A DNA stretch of 64,000 bases from Ruminococcus sp. (GTDB lineage Bacteria; Bacillota; Clostridia; Oscillospirales; Acutalibacteraceae). Shown here one piece after another: positions 7,371 through 15,838 of this stretch. The stretch lies in assembly GCA_017410265.1 (NCBI GenBank), contig JAFQRC010000001.1, forward strand, positions 240,118-304,117, read 5' to 3'. The translations under genes and the position numbers were made by a program. The stretch's first letter is position 1. Every line of letters begins with the position of its first letter. Below the pieces are notes generated by a model. That model had not been told where the DNA came from. It did not search any database and saw only the letters and a program-made list of their open reading frames with translations.

Positions 7371-9563
7371 TTATTTGTCGGCTTTTGTATCCTTTTTAGC
7401 AGGAGCTTTTTTTGCAGGAGCTTTCTTTTCAGCCTTAGGCTCTGCTTTTTTAGCTGTAGCTTTTTTCTTAGGCTTTTCTTCAGCTTTTACTTCTGCTTTT
7501 GCTTCAGCTTCAGCCTTTTTAGCAGCTTCTTTTTCAGCCTTTTTCTTAGCTAAAGTAGCTCTTCTCTTTTCCAAAGCCTTTGCTTTCTTTTCGGCAGCAG
7601 CCTTTTCAGCAGCGATTCTTGCTCTTTCTTCAGCTTCCTTCTGTGCTCTGACTCTAGGATTCTCGCGCTTGTCAACACACTTTAAGAAGATAGCGCCCAT
7701 TGGTGGTACACAAAGCTTGATTGACTGCTCAAGACCGTGCATAGGCTCAACGGAAGCGTTGATTTTCTCAGGGTTGTTTGTGCAGTCATAACCGCCGTAC
7801 TGAGGGTCATCAGTGTTGAGCACGATAGAGTATACACCGAAATCAGGAACACCGATTGAGTATTCTTCTCTTCTGACAGGCTGGAAGTTGCACACAACGA
7901 TGAGGCTGTTGCCTTCCTTATCGATACGGCGGAAAGCGATGATGCTGTTTTGATAGTCATCGTGGTGAATCCAGTTAAAGCCTTCCCAAGAAAAGTCAAC
8001 CTGACTCATGCACTTGTTGTCAAGATAGAGTTTGTTGAGGTCCTTGATGAATGAGTTTAACTGCTGATGTCTTTCATACTGGAGTAAGCCCCACTGGAGC
8101 TCTTCGGTTGAATTCCACTCGTCAAACTGACCGAGCTCTGCACCCATGAAGGTGAGCTTCTTACCAGGGTGAGTCATCATATATGAAAGGAATACTCTGA
8201 CACCTGCGAACTTGTCGTTATAGTCGCCAGGCATTTTATTGATGAGAGAGCCCTTGCCGTAAACTACCTCGTCGTGGGAGATAGGGAGTAAGAAGTGCTC
8301 AGAGAAAGCGTACAGGAAGCTGAATGTGATGTTGTCGTGGTGATATGGTCTCCACAGCGGGTCAAGTGACATGTAAGAGAGCATATCGTTCATCCAACCC
8401 ATATTCCACTTGTAGTCAAAGCCAAGACCGCCGTCGTAAACAGGCTTTGAAACCATTGGCCATGATGTACTTTCTTCAGCAATCATCATAACCTCAGGGA
8501 AGTGGAGGTGAACAGCTGTGTTGAGTCTCTTTAAGAATTCAACAGCCTCTAAGTGCTCTCTGCCACCAAAGCAGTTAGCAACCCACTCGCCGTCGTTACG
8601 GTTGTAGTCAAGGTAGAGCATAGAAGCAACAGCGTCAACACGGATGCCGTCGATGTGGTATTTTTCAAGCCAGAACATAGCAGACGATACTAGGAAAGAG
8701 ATAACCTCGTATCTAGCGTAGTCGAATACATATGTACCCCACTCTTTGTGCTCGCCTTTTCTTGAATCCTCGTACTCATAGCAGTGAATACCGTCGAAAC
8801 GACCTAAACCGTGAGCATCCTTAGGGAAGTGAGCAGGTACCCAGTCAAGGATAACACCGACACCTTCCTGGTGGCATCTGTCTATAAATGTCATGAACTG
8901 GTCAGGGTTACCGTAACGGGAGGTAGGAGCAAAGTAACCTGTTACCTGATAGCCCCATGAACCGTCGTACGGATATTCTGTCATCGGCATAAACTCGATG
9001 TGAGTGTAACCCATTTCCTTTACATAAGGGATGAGCTCGTCAGCGAGCTTTTCGTATGAGAATACGTTGCCGTCTAAGTATTTTCTCCATGAACCTGCGT
9101 GAACTTCGTAGATGTTAAGAGGCTCTTCAAAGTGGTTCTTGCCCTTTTTAGCCTCAATCCACTCGTTGTCGTTCCAGATGTGGTTGTTAAGGTCGTAAAC
9201 AACGGAAGCGTTGTCAGGACGGGTCTGTGTATGGAAAGCATAAGGGTCAGATTTGAGCAACTTCTCAAACCAAGGTGTTTCTACACAGTACTTATAAATC
9301 TCGAAGTCGTACAGTCCCTCGATAAAGAGTTCCCATACACCGCCTTCGCTGATTTTGTACATATAGTTTGCGGTCTGGTCCCAGTTGTTGAAGTTACCAA
9401 CAACGGAAACAGTGAGTGCGTTTGGAGCCCAAACACGGAAAACAACACCATCTTTACCGTCCCAGTTGACTTTGTGAGCACCTAAGAAGTCGTAAGCGCG
9501 CACAGCGTCACCGCCGTGGAACAGCTCGAGAGGGGTTCTTTCGTCAAAAATCTGATAGTTCAT
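7371..9563 (-). CDS. glgB: 1,4-alpha-glucan branching enzyme with Lys/Ala-rich tail
   Basis: GH13 enzyme that introduces alpha-1,6 branches in glycogen. An N-terminal CBM48-like domain (VFRVWAPNALTVSVVGNFNNW) precedes the catalytic barrel with nucleophile Asp in DGIRVDAVAS (near residue 308), acid Glu in MIAEES (near 361) and the transition-state Asp in ISHDEVV (near 431). After the C-terminal beta domain, about residues 633-730 form an extension made almost entirely of Lys, Ala and Glu with AKKA/PAKK repeats, which is not part of the family. ATG 9563 is chosen because AGAGGAGAG precedes it; an in-frame upstream ATG lacks a site. First gene of the operon, with a promoter at 9621-9649. Confidence 0.95.
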   Translation of the reverse strand: MNYQIFDERTPLELFHGGDAVRAYDFLGAHKVNWDGKDGVVFRVWAPNALTVSVVGNFNNWDQTANYMYKISEGGVWELFIEGLYDFEIYKYCVETPWFEKLLKSDPYAFHTQTRPDNASVVYDLNNHIWNDNEWIEAKKGKNHFEEPLNIYEVHAGSWRKYLDGNVFSYEKLADELIPYVKEMGYTHIEFMPMTEYPYDGSWGYQVTGYFAPTSRYGNPDQFMTFIDRCHQEGVGVILDWVPAHFPKDAHGLGRFDGIHCYEYEDSRKGEHKEWGTYVFDYARYEVISFLVSSAMFWLEKYHIDGIRVDAVASMLYLDYNRNDGEWVANCFGGREHLEAVEFLKRLNTAVHLHFPEVMMIAEESTSWPMVSKPVYDGGLGFDYKWNMGWMNDMLSYMSLDPLWRPYHHDNITFSFLYAFSEHFLLPISHDEVVYGKGSLINKMPGDYNDKFAGVRVFLSYMMTHPGKKLTFMGAELGQFDEWNSTEELQWGLLQYERHQQLNSFIKDLNKLYLDNKCMSQVDFSWEGFNWIHHDDYQNSIIAFRRIDKEGNSLIVVCNFQPVRREEYSIGVPDFGVYSIVLNTDDPQYGGYDCTNNPEKINASVEPMHGLEQSIKLCVPPMGAIFLKCVDKRENPRVRAQKEAEERARIAAEKAAAEKKAKALEKRRATLAKKKAEKEAAKKAEAEAKAEVKAEEKPKKKATAKKAEPKAEKKAPAKKAPAKKDTKADK

Positions 9564-9620
9564 GAAAAATCTCTCCTCTGATATATTCAATAATATAATT
9601 TTGCATTATATATCGAGAAT

Positions 9621-9649
9621 ATAATATCATTTTTTTAGTACAAATTCAA
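9621..9649 (-). promoter_or_regulatory. Sigma-A promoter of glgBCDA
   Basis: Minus-strand TTGAAT (9649-9644) and TATTAT (9626-9621) with a 17-bp spacer, about 60 bp before the glgB start. Confidence 0.7.
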
Positions 9650-10207
9650 GCAAAAATGCAATTTTAATCACAAAGTTTTAGTGCAGAATTTATAAATATT
9701 GTCAATTTTATTGTTAATTTATACAAGATTTTATGATATTTTCATAAGAACTGACTAAAAGTAAGTTTTGGAAGAGAAATAATGAACAAAGAAAATAGTA
9801 TTTTTTGTCAGAAAAAGAGGGTGAGAATTTTCGGATACGGTGTCGACTTTGTGCAAAGCTCAGACTAAAAGAGAACGGAATTTATTTTTCCTATTATGAA
9901 ATATTTTTTATAAATAAGGCTCAAATTACCTTGACATTTATATTAGTATATATTAGAATTAACATGAGCATATGTGGTGTATGCTTGGAGCACTAAGTCA
10001 CACGGACCGTGTTCCTATTCACTTATTGGACTCTTTTAAGAGCCGTTATTCATAGATATTTTTTATTATTTTTATTATCATCTCTATTTTCGCTTTACGC
10101 GGTGTTTCTTTGGTGATAGATTTAAACTGAATATCTTATATTAACGGCACCCATGAGTTGAGTTTGATTAGTTTTTAACTAACAAAATCAAGGAGGTGTC
10201 AAATCAA
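9650..10207. other. Long AT-rich intergenic region, rny leader, no recognised gene
   Basis: No credible protein gene is seen. An open frame at 9805-9996 lacks a ribosome-binding site and is cysteine/isoleucine-rich noise. From the promoter at 9931 the region to rny is a leader of about 240 nt with small dyads at 10000-10012 (CACGGACCGTG core) and 10031-10042, then a T-rich tract at 10055-10080. It could contain a small RNA or attenuator, but I cannot name a family. Confidence 0.4.
9931..9959 (+). promoter_or_regulatory. Sigma-A promoter upstream of rny
   Basis: TTGACA (9931-9936), 17-bp spacer, TAGAAT (9954-9959). It predicts a start near 9966 and a leader of about 240 nt before rny. Confidence 0.7.
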
Positions 10208-11761
10208 ATGGACTTATGGTTACAGATCCTGTTGACTGTTGCTGCAGCTATCGTTGGTATCGTAGTCGGCGCTGTTGTTGGTGCTACTTACCGCAAAAAG
10301 GTCGCTGAAGCTGAAATAGGCAGTGCGGAACAGGAGGCTAAGCGTATCGTGTCAGACGCGATGAAAACCGCTGAAGCCAAGAAGAAAGAAGCCATCTTAG
10401 AGGGTAAGGACGAAGTTCACCGCCTCAGAAACGAAGCGGAAAAAGAGCTCTCTGACCGTCGTAAGGAGGTTCAGCGTCAGGAAAGACGCATCCAACAAAA
10501 GGAAGAATCCCTTGACAAGAAGTTAGACAACATCGAGTTAAAGGAAGAAAAAATTTCAAAGAAAATGAAAGAAGCCGAAGCGAAACTCGCTGAGGTTGAA
10601 ACCATCAAGAAAAGTCAGTTTGAAATGCTCGAGAGGATTTCGGGTTACACAGTTGAGCAGGCTAAGGCGTATTTGCTTGAGCAGTTAGAGCTCGAACTTG
10701 GCCACGAGAAATCTCTGAAAATTATGGAATTCGAGCAGCAGCTCAAGGACGAGCAGGAAAAGAAAGCAAGAAACATCATCTCGCTTGCTATCCAGCGTCT
10801 TGCAGCTGACCAGGTGGCTGAGGCTACAGTATCCGTAGTTCCGCTGCCAAACGACGAAATGAAAGGTCGTATCATCGGTAGAGAGGGTAGAAATATCCGC
10901 GCTATCGAAACACTCACAGGTGTTGACCTCATTATTGACGATACACCTGAGGCTATCACTCTCTCAAGCTTTGAGCCTGTTAGAAGAGAGATTGCCCGTC
11001 TTTCACTTGAAAAGCTCATCTCTGACGGACGAATTCATCCGGCTAGAGTTGAGGAAATGGTAGAAAAAGCTAAGCGCGAGGTTGAGGCTACCATTAAGCA
11101 CGAGGGTGAGCGCGCTGTTTTAGAAACAGGCATCAACGGTATCCACCCTGAGCTTATCAAACTTCTCGGTAGACTCAGATATCGTACAAGCTACGGTCAG
11201 AATGTACTTAACCACTCTTTAGAGGTTGCGTACCTTTCAGGTATGATTGCGTCTGAGCTTGGTATGGACCCGACAGTTGCTAAGCGTGCAGGTCTTCTTC
11301 ACGATATCGGTAAGGCTCTTGACCACGAAATCGAGGGTACTCACATCGAAATCGGTGTTGATATGGCTAGAAAGTACAAGGAAAGCGACGCTGTTATCCA
11401 CGCTATCCACGCTCATCACGGTGATATTGAAGCAAAGACAGTTGTTGCTTGTATCGTACAGGCAGCTGACGCTATCTCAGCAGCAAGACCGGGTGCAAGA
11501 AGAGAAAACCTCGAAAACTACATCAAGCGTCTGCAGAAGCTCGAAGAAGTCGCTTCATCATTCAACGGTGTTGAAACTTCATTCGCTATTCAGGCAGGTC
11601 GTGAAATCAGAATTATGGTTAAGCCTGAGGTTGTCACAGATGATAATATGGCATCTCTTGCTAGAGATATCTGTAAGAAGATTGAAGAGGACCTCGAGTA
11701 TCCTGGCCAGATTAAAGTCAATATTATTCGCGAAAGCAGAGCAATTGACTTTGCAAAATAA
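10208..11761 (+). CDS. rny: Ribonuclease Y
   Basis: Membrane-anchored endoribonuclease that initiates mRNA decay in Firmicutes. 517 residues: an N-terminal transmembrane helix ([20 protein letters not shown]), a long charged coiled coil (about 30-190), a KH domain ([22 protein letters not shown]), and a metal-dependent HD domain with [12 protein letters not shown] and HAHHGD. Length and order match the family. ATG 10208 is chosen: AAGGAGG lies 11 nt upstream, whereas the upstream GTG at 10196 is inside that site. Confidence 0.97.
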   Translation: MDLWLQILLTVAAAIVGIVVGAVVGATYRKKVAEAEIGSAEQEAKRIVSDAMKTAEAKKKEAILEGKDEVHRLRNEAEKELSDRRKEVQRQERRIQQKEESLDKKLDNIELKEEKISKKMKEAEAKLAEVETIKKSQFEMLERISGYTVEQAKAYLLEQLELELGHEKSLKIMEFEQQLKDEQEKKARNIISLAIQRLAADQVAEATVSVVPLPNDEMKGRIIGREGRNIRAIETLTGVDLIIDDTPEAITLSSFEPVRREIARLSLEKLISDGRIHPARVEEMVEKAKREVEATIKHEGERAVLETGINGIHPELIKLLGRLRYRTSYGQNVLNHSLEVAYLSGMIASELGMDPTVAKRAGLLHDIGKALDHEIEGTHIEIGVDMARKYKESDAVIHAIHAHHGDIEAKTVVACIVQAADAISAARPGARRENLENYIKRLQKLEEVASSFNGVETSFAIQAGREIRIMVKPEVVTDDNMASLARDICKKIEEDLEYPGQIKVNIIRESRAIDFAK

Positions 11762-11789
11762 AATAGTAAATAAGCCTTCGGGCATAATT

Positions 11790-11818
11790 AAAGCCATCCG
11801 AGAAAATCGGATGGCTTT
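11790..11818. terminator. Bidirectional terminator, rny and pflX-like gene
   Basis: AAAGCCATCCGA / TCGGATGGCTTT, a 12-bp stem with a 5-nt loop, A-run before and T-run after. It sits between the convergent genes. Confidence 0.85.
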
Positions 11819-11824
11819 TGTTAT

Positions 11825-12691
11825 TTAGTATTCCCACTTTGGAATGTATGACTTATCGGCACTTTTCAGTTCCTGAGCAAAGCCGTCGAGTTCTAAGTTT
11901 AGTAAGTGGTCGAGTACCTTTTGGTACTCTCGCTTTGTGATTTTTCGGTTAATGTCAGGATAGTCTCTCGCCTTGCCAAAAGGAATGTACTGACCCATAA
12001 GGCTTAATAGCACATTATCGCCGAAGTTTTCTTTGATGATGTCTAAAACTTTGATGCTGTTTTTAGTGTGGTTAGGGAGCACCAGATGACGGACGATAAC
12101 ACCCTTTTGGACAATGCCGTTTTTATCAAATTCGAGTGTCGGGCATTGTCTGAGCATTTCGTTTATAGCTTTTGTTGCAACGCTTGTATAGTTATCACAT
12201 TTTGAGAGTTTTTTAGCGAGAGTATCGTCGCTGTATTTAAAGTCAGGCAGATACACATCGATGTATCCTGAGAGCTTTTTTAGCGTTTCTACGCTTTCAT
12301 AACCCGAGCTGTTGTAGATAAGCGGAACGCTTGGTTTGTAGAGTTTGAGCGTTTCAATCAGCTTGTCTACATACTGGGTAGCTGACACAAATTCTATCGT
12401 GTGAACACCTGCGTTTTCGAGCTCTCGTAGTTTTTTGGATAGTTCTTTTGGAGAAATAAAACGCCCGTTATTATCGTTAGAGATTTCGTAGTTCTGGCAG
12501 TAAACGCATTTGAGCGTACAGCCTGAGAAAAACACTGCTCCACAGCCGTTTTCTCCGCTGATGCACGGCTCTTCCCACAGGTGAGGAGCGATTCGCGCTA
12601 CCTTCATTTTATCTTCACATCTGCAAAAGCCCTCTGCCTTTGAGCTGTCACGAAATGCGTTGCATTTTCTAGGACAAAGATTGCATATCAT
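11825..12691 (-). CDS. Radical-SAM protein, PflX / pyruvate-formate-lyase-activase-like
   Basis: 288 residues, COG1313-like. A short N-terminal Cys cluster (CNLCPRKC at 3-10, FCRC) precedes the radical SAM 4Fe-4S motif C58-x3-C62-x2-C65 in GCTLKCVYCQNYE. The remainder fits a partial TIM barrel. Related proteins are annotated as PflA-like activases, but the substrate is not known and no glycyl-radical enzyme gene is adjacent. It begins 51 bp after the small gene upstream on the same strand, the gap holding a hairpin. Confidence 0.85.
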   Translation of the reverse strand: MICNLCPRKCNAFRDSSKAEGFCRCEDKMKVARIAPHLWEEPCISGENGCGAVFFSGCTLKCVYCQNYEISNDNNGRFISPKELSKKLRELENAGVHTIEFVSATQYVDKLIETLKLYKPSVPLIYNSSGYESVETLKKLSGYIDVYLPDFKYSDDTLAKKLSKCDNYTSVATKAINEMLRQCPTLEFDKNGIVQKGVIVRHLVLPNHTKNSIKVLDIIKENFGDNVLLSLMGQYIPFGKARDYPDINRKITKREYQKVLDHLLNLELDGFAQELKSADKSYIPKWEY

Positions 12692-12697
12692 AGTATC

Positions 12698-12742
12698 ACC
12701 GCACTTATTCTACCACAGTATAAAGTAAAATTAAAGTGCGGT
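12698..12742 (-). other. Intercistronic hairpin ACCGCACTT / AAGTGCGGT
   Basis: A 9-bp stem with a 27-nt loop, starting immediately after the stop of the upstream small gene. The same stem core occurs at 24774-24805. No U-run follows. Confidence 0.45.
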
Positions 12743-12970
12743 TTATATTTCAAAATCATAGAGAAAGTCCTCGATTGCATCGTAGAGATGACACACATCA
12801 AGCTCATAAATATTAAATTTTTCAATTATTTTTTCTACCGCAAATTTGTCAACCGAAATATCCGCAACGGTTATTGTGTTGTTATTATCAGCACATATTA
12901 TGCCATAAGAAATGTAGTCACCGATGCTTTCATCGTAGTGTTTTTGCGTGAGTAAAGAGTATTTTGCCAT
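12743..12970 (-). CDS. Small conserved-type protein, possibly DUF6514-like
   Basis: 75 residues, acidic, no signal peptide or membrane helix. The pattern of an N-terminal YSLL strand, DYISYGI and an alternating C-terminal helix (IIEKFNIYELDVCHLYDAIE) recalls the short DUF6514 family of Clostridia, but I am not sure of it. Function unknown. It lies upstream of the radical-SAM gene on the same strand and a large dyad lies 14 bp before its start. Confidence 0.65.
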   Translation of the reverse strand: MAKYSLLTQKHYDESIGDYISYGIICADNNNTITVADISVDKFAVEKIIEKFNIYELDVCHLYDAIEDFLYDFEI

Positions 12971-12983
12971 AAGAACCTCGGTG

Positions 12984-13014
12984 GTGAAAAATTGTCACTG
13001 TGACATTTTATCAC
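12984..13014. promoter_or_regulatory. 31-bp near-perfect dyad with core TGTCACTGTGACA
   Basis: The 13-bp core at 12993-13005 is a perfect odd palindrome, and the symmetry extends outwards to GGTG...CACC. It lies between divergent genes (12970 minus and 13190 plus) and looks like a repressor operator; which regulator binds is unknown. Confidence 0.5.
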
Positions 13015-13048
13015 CATATATTTTCTAAATCAAGGCATTTGACATAAC

Positions 13049-13064
13049 TGTAACTTAGGTTACA
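13049..13064. promoter_or_regulatory. Perfect inverted repeat TGTAAC-TTAG-GTTACA
   Basis: Two 6-bp arms around TTAG in the ABC-operon upstream region. The half site TGTAACTT recurs at 13096. This resembles operators of MerR- or GntR-class regulators, but no regulator gene is adjacent. Confidence 0.4.
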
Positions 13065-13189
13065 AAAGATTTGTATAGTTGACATTTTGCGACAGTGTAA
13101 CTTCGACACAAAAACGCAAAAATCTTCATTGAAATATGTTTTTCAGTATGTTATCCTAAACTTATAGGTCCTCATGGGGAGGTAATGTT

Positions 13190-14206
13190 ATGATTTATGT
13201 AAATGATTTGAGAAAAGAATTCAAAAAGGCAATCAAAGAGCCGGGACTTAAAGGCAGTATCAAAGCTCTCTTTAAGCCGAATAATGAGATTATCAAAGCG
13301 GTTGATGGTATCAGCTTTCATGTCGATAAGGGTGAGATGCTCGGCTTTATCGGTCCTAACGGCGCGGGTAAGAGTACTGTTATTAAAATGCTAACGGGTA
13401 TTCTGACTCCGACATCGGGCACCTGTGAAATAAACGGGCATATTCCGCAGGAAAACCGCCAGAAATATGTCAAGGAAATCGGCGTAGTTTTCGGACAGCG
13501 TACTCAGCTTTGGTGGGATTTAGCACTCAGAGAAACCTACTCTGTGTTAAAAGAAATCTACGATGTTCCTGATAAAGAATTCAAACAGCGAATGGCATTT
13601 TTAAACGAGGTGCTTGAGCTTGAGGATTTTATCTCCAGTCCTGTGCGTACCTTGTCACTTGGTCAGCGAATGCGTGCTGACATCGCGGCATCACTCTTAC
13701 ATAACCCGAAGGTGCTGTTTTTGGATGAGCCTACCATCGGACTCGATGTTGTTGTAAAGGATAATATACGAAACGCTATCCAGAAAATCAATGCAGAAGA
13801 GGGTACAACGGTTATTCTTACTACTCACGATTTGGCTGACATCGAGCTTTTGTGCAATCGAATTGTTATGATTGATAAAGGCAAAAAGGTTTTTGACGGA
13901 CAAATAAATGATTTGAAACGCGAGTTTGGACAGATGCGTGATTTAGGTTTTGAGCTTCAAAGTGCAGGAGATTTGTCAAAGCTTCAGTACCTTTCTGATT
14001 TAAATCTCAGTGCTGACGACATAGAGCTCAAAAACGAGGGAGCATCTGTTTCTGTCAGATTTGACAGCAATAAAGTGTCAGTTGAAGATATGCTTTCCTA
14101 CACTCTGTCGAAAGTTCACGTAAAGGACATTAACTTAAAAGACGCGGATATCGAAGAGATTATCCGCAGACTATACAGACGGGAAGTGAGCATAGATGAG
14201 GTTTAA
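13190..14206 (+). CDS. ABC-2-type transporter ATP-binding subunit
   Basis: 338-residue ATPase of an export-type ABC system (COG4586-like). Walker A GPNGAGKST at 55-63, signature LSLGQRMR, Walker B VLFLDEPTIGLD and the H-loop TTHDLAD are present. A family-typical N-terminal extension precedes the Walker A domain and a C-terminal about 110-residue domain follows it. GGGGAGGT lies before ATG 13190. The next permease gene overlaps its end by 11 bp, so the three genes form one operon. Substrate unknown. Confidence 0.92.
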   Translation: MIYVNDLRKEFKKAIKEPGLKGSIKALFKPNNEIIKAVDGISFHVDKGEMLGFIGPNGAGKSTVIKMLTGILTPTSGTCEINGHIPQENRQKYVKEIGVVFGQRTQLWWDLALRETYSVLKEIYDVPDKEFKQRMAFLNEVLELEDFISSPVRTLSLGQRMRADIAASLLHNPKVLFLDEPTIGLDVVVKDNIRNAIQKINAEEGTTVILTTHDLADIELLCNRIVMIDKGKKVFDGQINDLKREFGQMRDLGFELQSAGDLSKLQYLSDLNLSADDIELKNEGASVSVRFDSNKVSVEDMLSYTLSKVHVKDINLKDADIEEIIRRLYRREVSIDEV

Positions 14207-15020
14207 GAAATTTATGCGCACCTACTCTCCGTTTACTCGTGCAGGAATGCTCGAGTCAGTAGCCTACAGAGCGAACTTTTTCTGCTTTCTCATAGGCGAG
14301 ATTATGTCGTGCTTTATTATGTTTTTTGTGTGGAAAGCTGTGTTTATGAGCACTGACAGCGAAACCTTCATGGGATTTACTATGGAGGATATGGTGGTGT
14401 ATTTGTTTATCACTTTCCTGACAGGTTACCTGACTTATTCCGACGGCACCTACGCTATCGCCACAGAAATCCGCGACGGGTCGATTGCTATGCGAATGAT
14501 AAAGCCGTGTTCGTTTGATATGTGCTTTTTATTTCAGGAGCTTGGAAATAAGATAATCAATGTACTATGTATTTTCGCACCGCTTGTGCTCGGTGTTGAA
14601 GCGTATCGCTGGATAATCACAGGAGCGTGTCAGTTTGATGTGGTGCATTTTTTGCTTTATGTTGTGAGCCTTGTGCTTGCGTATCTGATATCCTTCTACT
14701 TTAATGTAAGCTACGGTTTTATGGCATTTTATCTGAAAAACCTGTGGGGAGCGGATATTCTGAAGGAGGTTATCATCAACTTCCTTTCAGGTGCTACCAT
14801 TCCACTTGCTTTTATGCCCAAGGCACTTGCGTCAGTGTTGAATTTTCTGCCGTTTTCGTCCCTTTCGTATACACCCGTTATGATATATATGGGAATGTAT
14901 TCTGGAGCTGAAATTGCACTCAGAATGACGATGCAGGTGTTCTGGCTTTGTGTGATGATACTTATCTCAAAAGTAATATGGAACCACGCTGTAAAGCGAC
15001 TTTGTTCACAGGGAGGTTAA
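14196..15020 (+). CDS. ABC-2 permease subunit (COG4587-like)
   Basis: 274-residue integral membrane protein with about six hydrophobic segments (for example FFCFLIGEIMSCFIMFFVW and FLLYVVSLVLAYLISFYF). It overlaps the ATPase gene by 11 bp and is followed after 3 bp by a second permease. The ATPase plus two dissimilar DUF990-type permeases is a recurrent three-gene export system of unknown substrate in Firmicutes. Confidence 0.88.
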   Translation: MRFKKFMRTYSPFTRAGMLESVAYRANFFCFLIGEIMSCFIMFFVWKAVFMSTDSETFMGFTMEDMVVYLFITFLTGYLTYSDGTYAIATEIRDGSIAMRMIKPCSFDMCFLFQELGNKIINVLCIFAPLVLGVEAYRWIITGACQFDVVHFLLYVVSLVLAYLISFYFNVSYGFMAFYLKNLWGADILKEVIINFLSGATIPLAFMPKALASVLNFLPFSSLSYTPVMIYMGMYSGAEIALRMTMQVFWLCVMILISKVIWNHAVKRLCSQGG

Positions 15021-15023
15021 GCT

Positions 15024-15815
15024 ATGAAAAGAATGCTAAGACTTCATCGGATATTTGTCGCTCAGTATATGAAAAACCTGATGGAATACAAGGTTGACTT
15101 CTTAACGGGAGCGGTGAGCTTTCTGCTCGGTCAGGTTATCCAGATTGCTTTTTTAGGTATCATTTTCAGCCAGATTCCGAATCTTATCGGTTGGGAGTTT
15201 AACGAGATACTTTTCATCTACGGCTTTTCGCTTCTTCCGAAGGGAATCGACCATCTGCTGTTTGATAACCTCTGGAGTGTGGGATATTTCATCGTCAGGA
15301 AAGGCGATTTCGATAAGTACCTGACCCGCCCGATAAACAGCCTGTTTTATGTAATCGCGGAGAAATTCTGCGTTGATGCTTTCGGCGAGCTTGCTATCGG
15401 ACTGATTCTGGTTGTATACAGCGTGATACAGCTCAAGCTCACTATCACATGGTATATGATACCGCTGTTTATAGTGGCTGTTGTATTTGCGACGCTGATT
15501 TATACTTCAATCAAAATCGCAACAGCTGCGATTGCTTTCTGGACAAAAGCATCGGGTCACATAACCCATATGTTTTATATGACAAATGACTTTTCAAAGT
15601 ACCCGACAACTATATATAATAAGTTTGTACGCACCTTTATTACATATATAATACCGTTTGCTTTCACAGCTTTTTATCCTGCGAGTTACTTCCTCACAGG
15701 AGAAAATCCGCTGTTTTGTATCGGCGGAACGGTTGTGGCATCAGTCCTTCTGTTTATAGTATCTGTGTGGATATGGAACAGAGGCATCAAAGCGTACGAA
15801 TCCGCAGGAAGCTAG
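15024..15815 (+). CDS. ABC-2 permease subunit (COG3694-like)
   Basis: 263-residue membrane protein with about six membrane segments, including LIGLILVVYSVIQL-like and FIVAVVFATLIYTSIKIATA helices. It has the conserved loop FDKYLTRPINSLF that DUF990-type permeases share. Starts 3 bp after the first permease and is translationally coupled (GGGAGGT before the ATG). Confidence 0.88.
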   Translation: MKRMLRLHRIFVAQYMKNLMEYKVDFLTGAVSFLLGQVIQIAFLGIIFSQIPNLIGWEFNEILFIYGFSLLPKGIDHLLFDNLWSVGYFIVRKGDFDKYLTRPINSLFYVIAEKFCVDAFGELAIGLILVVYSVIQLKLTITWYMIPLFIVAVVFATLIYTSIKIATAAIAFWTKASGHITHMFYMTNDFSKYPTTIYNKFVRTFITYIIPFAFTAFYPASYFLTGENPLFCIGGTVVASVLLFIVSVWIWNRGIKAYESAGS

Positions 15816-15838
15816 TTTGTTAAGCTAAGGAGAAAGCT

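Noticed and set aside
7375..7791. Long hydrophobic open frame on the plus strand over the glgB tail
   Set aside because: It is the complement of the Lys/Ala-rich codons, giving Phe/Ala; no ribosome-binding site or independent support.
9805..9996. Possible 63-residue protein upstream of rny
   Set aside because: No ribosome-binding site, odd composition, and the promoter at 9931 lies inside it.
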